In this document: piece by piece, positions 60,235-64,000 of the stretch
Numbering within the stretch: the stretch's first letter is position 1
How the letters are laid out: every line of letters starts with the position of its first letter
Assembly (NCBI RefSeq): GCF_900343145.1
Contig: NZ_LT996886.1
Location: forward strand, 248,001 to 312,000
Length of the DNA: 64,000 nt
Direction of reading: 5' to 3'
Source: Tessaracoccus timonensis
Lineage (GTDB): Bacteria; Actinomycetota; Actinomycetes; Propionibacteriales; Propionibacteriaceae
Program-made: the position numbers and the translations under genes
The notes under the pieces: model-generated
What the model saw: the letters and a program-made list of their open reading frames with translations, nothing else
What the model was told of the DNA's origin: nothing
Database searches by the model: none

Positions 60235-60329
60235 TCGGAAAGTTGACCGTTATCCTCCACGCGCAGCTCGCTACCCCCTCTATACGCCACTTACCTGCTG
60301 CACGTGGAGGATAACGGTCAACTTTCCGA
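60235..60329. repeat. Solitary 95-bp palindrome
   Basis: Perfect 27-bp arms (TCGGAAAGTTGACCGTTATC... at 60235-60261; complement at 60303-60329), extended inward by GCAG/CTGC after one mismatch, around a loop of about 33 nt. It lies 40 bp upstream of the rplJ -35, between two divergent operons. It carries no gene, is far larger than an operator and lacks a T-run. Confidence 0.95.
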
Positions 60330-60358
60330 GCACCCCCGGCGAGCACCCACACACCCGA

Positions 60359-60389
60359 TTGGTAATTATTCCCTTTTTTGCATTACTAT
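60359..60389 (+). promoter_or_regulatory. Possible promoter of the amino-acid importer operon
   Basis: TTGGTA (60359-60364) and TACTAT (60384-60389) with a long 19-bp spacer, 30 nt before ATG 60420. Confidence 0.4.
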
Positions 60390-60419
60390 TCCTTCCGGAT
60401 GTACTGAAGGAGAGTCAAC

Positions 60420-61334
60420 ATGCGAAAGTTCATCATTGCGGGCATGTGCGCCGTGCTAGCCCTGACCGCTTGCTCAGGTGGCGACGCCACCGATGCCCAA
60501 TCGAAGGGCGCGGAGGCATCGTCGGGCGCGGACCGCACGTACGACGTCTCCGGCGTCAAGAAGGTGGACGAGATCGCAGCCCTGCTCCCCCAATCAGTGA
60601 AAGACAAGGGCAAGCTCACCATCGGTGCGTCCGTGGACTACGCACCCGCTGAGTTCCTCGCCGATGACCTCCAAACCGCAATCGGCTACGACGTCGACCT
60701 CGGCAAAGCCATCGGCAAGGTGCTGGGCTTGGAATCGACGGTCACCAACGCCGAGTTCGCGGGTCTGCTGCCCGGCATTGGCACGAAGTACGACATCGGG
60801 ATCTCCGCGTTCACCATCACCGAGGAGCGCACCGCGAACTACACCATGATCGCCTACGTAGAGGTGGGTTCGGCCTTCGCAGTGAAGAAGGGCAACCCCA
60901 CTGGTTTCGACCCGAAGGATCTGTGCGGCACCTCGATCGCCGTGCAGAACGGCACGTGGCAGCACGAGGACCTCGAGGCCAAAAGCAAGGAATGCCAGGA
61001 CTCCGGCAAGGAAGCCATCAATGCACTGATTTACGGCGTGCACTCCGACGCGGCCACCAACGTGGTCGGCGGCAAGGCCGATGCCTTCTACGCAGACTCC
61101 ACCGTCGCACAGTACGCCGCGACGCTCACCAATGACCAGCTCGAGCTCATCGGCGACATCGTCGACTCTGAGCCGCAGGGCATCGTGGTGGCTCAAGACG
61201 ACGCCGAACTCACCGAAGCCGTGTGCCAAGCCGTGCAGCACCTCATGGACGATGGCACCTGGATGAAGATCATGGAGTCGTGGGGCACGGAAGACGCCGC
61301 ATTCACCACGGCCACCGTCTACCCGAAGCAGTGA
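60420..61334 (+). CDS. Polar amino-acid-binding lipoprotein of an ABC importer
   Basis: 304 aa, family-3 solute-binding protein (GlnH/HisJ type). Lipobox LTACSG, then LTIGASVDYAPAEF, YDVDLGKAIGKVLG and the ligand-loop region FTITEERTANYTMIAYVEVG. It captures a polar amino acid outside the membrane for the permease encoded 3 bp downstream. AAGGAGAG precedes the ATG. The particular amino acid cannot be read with confidence. Confidence 0.92.
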   Translation: MRKFIIAGMCAVLALTACSGGDATDAQSKGAEASSGADRTYDVSGVKKVDEIAALLPQSVKDKGKLTIGASVDYAPAEFLADDLQTAIGYDVDLGKAIGKVLGLESTVTNAEFAGLLPGIGTKYDIGISAFTITEERTANYTMIAYVEVGSAFAVKKGNPTGFDPKDLCGTSIAVQNGTWQHEDLEAKSKECQDSGKEAINALIYGVHSDAATNVVGGKADAFYADSTVAQYAATLTNDQLELIGDIVDSEPQGIVVAQDDAELTEAVCQAVQHLMDDGTWMKIMESWGTEDAAFTTATVYPKQ

Positions 61335-61337
61335 TCC

Positions 61338-62255
61338 GTGGCTGAGCAATCGATTGAGCGCATTCAGGCAAAGCCGGTCCCCAAGCCAGGCACCTGGATT
61401 GCAGCAGCCGTCGTAGGCGTCGCCGCCACGTTGCTGGCGTATTCCCTCGTCACCAACGAGAACTACCGCTGGGACGTGGTGGCGAGCTACTTGTTCGACC
61501 CGCGCGTGCTGAGCGGCGTGATGTGGACGCTGGTGCTCACCGTCGCGGCGATGGTGGTGGGCGTCATCCTCGCTGTCACCACGGCCATCATGCGGATGAG
61601 CAGTAATCCCGTATTGCGGGGCGTCGCCTACGCCTACATCTGGTTCTTTCGCGGCACGCCCGTCTACACCCAGCTGATCTTCTGGGGACTGTTCGCGGTG
61701 CTCTACCCCACGCTCTTCGGCATCGACACGCAGCAGCTCATGGATTCCTTCGTCGTGCGCGGATTCCTGCCCGCGTTGCTCGGCTTGGGGCTCAACGAAG
61801 GCGCGTACCTGTCTGAGATCGTGCGCTCGGGCCTGAACTCGATCGATAAGGGGCAATGGGAGGCGTCGACGGCGCTCGGGATGCGACGGTCGATGACCCT
61901 TCGTCGGATCATCATCCCCCAGGCGATGCGCGTCATCGTGCCGCCGACGGGCAACGAGACGATCTCAATGCTGAAGACGACGTCGCTGGTGACCGCAGTG
62001 CCGTTCACCCTGGACCTCACGTTCGCATCGCAGGCCATCGGCAACCAGACCTTCCTGCCGGTTCCCCTACTCATCGTGGCAGCAAGCTGGTACCTGCTCA
62101 TCACCTCGCTACTGATGGTGGTGCAGGCACGCATCGAAACGCACTTCGGCAAGGGCTTCGACCCGAGAAAGCCCGGACGCGTCGGGAAACGCCAGCAGTC
62201 AGTGTTGGCCTCCGGCACAGCGAAGGACGACCCATTCCTGGAGGTGACCCCATGA
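61338..62255 (+). CDS. Polar amino-acid ABC transporter permease (HisM/GlnP type)
   Basis: 305 aa. GTG start 3 bp after the binding-protein stop. It has an N-terminal helix, then the core with [34 protein letters not shown] and the EAA loop [20 protein letters not shown]. Probably a homodimeric channel, as only one permease is encoded. The C-terminal tail is about 40 residues. It overlaps the ATPase start by 4 nt. Confidence 0.92.
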   Translation: MAEQSIERIQAKPVPKPGTWIAAAVVGVAATLLAYSLVTNENYRWDVVASYLFDPRVLSGVMWTLVLTVAAMVVGVILAVTTAIMRMSSNPVLRGVAYAYIWFFRGTPVYTQLIFWGLFAVLYPTLFGIDTQQLMDSFVVRGFLPALLGLGLNEGAYLSEIVRSGLNSIDKGQWEASTALGMRRSMTLRRIIIPQAMRVIVPPTGNETISMLKTTSLVTAVPFTLDLTFASQAIGNQTFLPVPLLIVAASWYLLITSLLMVVQARIETHFGKGFDPRKPGRVGKRQQSVLASGTAKDDPFLEVTP

Positions 62256-63025
62256 CCGCCATGATCGAAGCCCGCGGGGTGCACAAGTTCTTCGGCGACC
62301 TTCACGTGCTGCGCGGAGTCGACCTGACCGTCGAGCGTGGCGAAGTCTGCGTGCTGCTCGGCCCATCGGGCTCCGGAAAGTCGACGCTGCTGCGCTGCGT
62401 CAACGAGCTCGAACAAATCTCGGCCGGACGCATTCGCGTCGACGGTGAGCTCATGGGCATGAAGGAGGTCGTCAGTCGAGGCAGGAACGTGCTGCATCGT
62501 CGTTCGGACAAGGACATCGCCCGCCAACGCGCCAAGATCGGCATGGTCTTCCAGCGCTTCAATCTGTTTCCGCACATGACCGCCCTGCACAACGTGATGG
62601 AGGCGCCCGTGCAGGTGCTCGGGCTCTCCAAAGCCGAGGCGCGGGACCGCGCAGAGAAAGAGCTCAGACGAGTCGGTCTAGGCGAGCGCGTGGACCATTA
62701 CCCCGGTCAGCTCTCCGGCGGCCAGCAGCAGCGCGTCGCGATTGCCCGCGCGCTGGCCATGGACCCGCAGCTGATGCTCTTCGACGAGCCCACCTCCGCG
62801 CTCGACCCGGAGCTTGTGGGCGAGGTGCTCGGCGTGATGCAGGAACTCGCCGCGTCGGGCATGACGATGGTGGTGGTCACCCACGAGATCGGGTTCGCCC
62901 GCGAGGTAGCCGACCAGGTGGTGTTCATGGACGACGGCGAGATCGTCGAGTGTGGCGCCGCGCGGCAGGTGATCGATACTCCGCAGCAGCAGCGGACGAA
63001 GGATTTTTTCGCGAAGGTGCTCTGA
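62252..63025 (+). CDS. Polar amino-acid ABC transporter ATPase (GlnQ/HisP type)
   Basis: 257 aa. Walker [11 protein letters not shown]-loop [10 protein letters not shown], signature LSGGQQQR, Walker [15 protein letters not shown] and H-loop VTHEIGF are intact. A charged segment of about 20 residues before the Q-loop is slightly longer than in E. coli GlnQ. ATG 62252 overlaps the permease stop and has GGAGGTGA upstream. Last gene of the operon. Confidence 0.94.
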   Translation: MTAMIEARGVHKFFGDLHVLRGVDLTVERGEVCVLLGPSGSGKSTLLRCVNELEQISAGRIRVDGELMGMKEVVSRGRNVLHRRSDKDIARQRAKIGMVFQRFNLFPHMTALHNVMEAPVQVLGLSKAEARDRAEKELRRVGLGERVDHYPGQLSGGQQQRVAIARALAMDPQLMLFDEPTSALDPELVGEVLGVMQELAASGMTMVVVTHEIGFAREVADQVVFMDDGEIVECGAARQVIDTPQQQRTKDFFAKVL

Positions 63026-63111
63026 CCCTACACTCATGATCTGACAATGGGCTTCGTCCTGCACCGTCCAGGCACTAGGTTAGCCTGTAGATGTCGCATC
63101 GAGGAGGACCA

Positions 63112-64000
63112 GTGTCAAACCCGTCGGGAGCTGCCCACGAGGTGGGGATCCATGAGATCCTCTTCTCCGCCACTAACGCCCGTGGACTCATCTCCGAGAC
63201 GAACGCCGCCTTCGCTGCCCTGGTCGGTGTCCCCCGCAAGAGGCTCCTCGGCACCACGCCCGAGATCATGCGCCACCCCTTCGTTCCTGCCGGGGTTGCG
63301 CTCGCCATGCACGACGCGCTCGCCGAGGGTCAGGTTGTGTGCGGCTATCTCGATCAGCGTGATGACCTCGGCCGTAGCGTCCGCACGTTCACCGTAATCA
63401 CGCCACAGAAGGACGGGCGACTGGCGCTACAGGTGCGGCCCGGCGTCGAAACTGAACTTCAACGCTTCGATCAATGCTGCGCAGGCGTCAGCTCCATAGA
63501 GGATGTCTTCCGCGGCTCTGGGGCCGTCGAAGACGTCGTCGCCCGCGCAGGTCAGGCGCAGCTTGAGGCGCTCTTGCATCAATCCGGGCACGGTGGGCTC
63601 CAGAGCTTCACCCGCACCGCGCTCCCGGCCGAGGTTCGTCATCGTGCACAACTGCGCAACGGCTGCCAGTGGCCTTCCGGCGACGACGGCTATCACCGGC
63701 TACTCCTCGCCGAGACCCGCTGGCTCGGCACCCTCCTCCAGCGTTGGCTCCCCCAACTCGACGGGCTGCACAGCCTCACCTCCTCCCTCGCCGGCGCCGC
63801 ACACCGGTTGGACGTGATCGCCAACTCCGCAGGAGCACAGGCACAGGCCTTCGACCACATCCTCACCCACAATGGCATCGGCCAACAAGCCTTCTCCGTG
63901 CGCCAGTGGATCGGCAGCGCCCACGAACAGCGCGCCGTCACCGACGAGTACCGCGCCACCGCCCAGACGCTCGTCGCACCACTCGACGACGCCCAGTGGC
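63112..64000 (+). CDS. PAS-domain protein, 3' end beyond the window
   Basis: GTG 63112 with GAGGAGG upstream opens a frame that continues without a stop to the window edge (296 codons). Residues about 10-110 form a PAS domain of the Aer type: FSATNARGLISETNAAFAAL, then GTTPEIMRHPFVP, equivalent to the Aer RHPDMP motif. In Aer this domain binds FAD and senses redox state. The remainder is helical and might be a signalling or chemoreceptor-like part, but its output domain is not visible. No chemotaxis gene is nearby in the window. Confidence 0.75.
   Translation, partial: MSNPSGAAHEVGIHEILFSATNARGLISETNAAFAALVGVPRKRLLGTTPEIMRHPFVPAGVALAMHDALAEGQVVCGYLDQRDDLGRSVRTFTVITPQKDGRLALQVRPGVETELQRFDQCCAGVSSIEDVFRGSGAVEDVVARAGQAQLEALLHQSGHGGLQSFTRTALPAEVRHRAQLRNGCQWPSGDDGYHRLLLAETRWLGTLLQRWLPQLDGLHSLTSSLAGAAHRLDVIANSAGAQAQAFDHILTHNGIGQQAFSVRQWIGSAHEQRAVTDEYRATAQTLVAPLDDAQW

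Overview
The window is 64 kb of a high-GC actinobacterial chromosome. The evidence is the strong G/C bias at third codon positions, frequent GTG/TTG starts, several probable leaderless genes, type-Z zinc S14, a direct GlnRS and a ribosomal protein L4 with an extra C-terminal domain. A Propionibacteriaceae-type organism is my best guess, by inference only. The backbone is the transcription/translation super-locus, all read on the minus strand: rplJ-rplL (59.98-58.92 kb), rpoB-rpoC (55.88-48.38), rpsL-rpsG-fusA (46.68-43.67), tuf (41.75-40.56), then the S10 block rpsJ to rpsQ (24.48-18.97) and the spc block rplN to rplO (14.99-10.76).

This backbone is interrupted several times. From the left edge: a cell-surface polysaccharide cluster (UDP-sugar dehydrogenase, two large glycosyltransferases, an asparagine-synthase-like protein, a truncated SGNH hydrolase), cut by a complete 1282-bp IS3-family element lying against an ISL3 transposase fragment. 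A three-gene sugar ABC importer sits between rpsQ and rplN. Between rpsJ and tuf lie a divergent membrane-protein/siderophore-reductase pair, a second sugar ABC importer (ATPase-permease-binding protein), a tandem pair of paralogous membrane proteins, gltX, a glutaminase-STAS gene, a DUF4112 gene, glnS and an MscS-type channel. Four small genes separate tuf from fusA. A 1.3-kb insert with broken genes lies downstream of rplL, between direct repeats of the rplL 3' end. To the right of rplJ, on the plus strand, are a polar amino-acid ABC importer and a PAS-domain protein that runs off the edge.

The most unusual signal is a recurring unit. Two diverged genes (32750-33658 minus; 47208-48125 plus) encode proteins of about 300 aa with an AbiEi-like winged-helix N-terminus and a DUF559/Vsr-like nuclease C-terminus. 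Each gene is bracketed by a pair of nested palindromes: two identical 40-bp copies for the first, two 103-bp inverted copies about 90% identical for the second. The palindrome sequences are unrelated, yet both genes carry the same 12-mer GAGTTATCCACA between the upstream palindrome and the start. A third, solitary 95-bp palindrome lies next to the rplJ promoter. The layout resembles REP/RAYT-type units but with a nuclease of a different fold, and it is my lead candidate for an undescribed system.

Other points: rpsL encodes Arg at codon 88 (AGG), a classical streptomycin-resistance substitution; a MalF-type permease has a CnaB-like extracytoplasmic insert; two neighbouring secreted-protein genes are each broken by an in-frame TGA. 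Clear promoters are visible for rpoB, rplJ, rpsL and tuf, and an L10-leader attenuator precedes rplJ. I saw no rRNA or tRNA genes and no CRISPR array.
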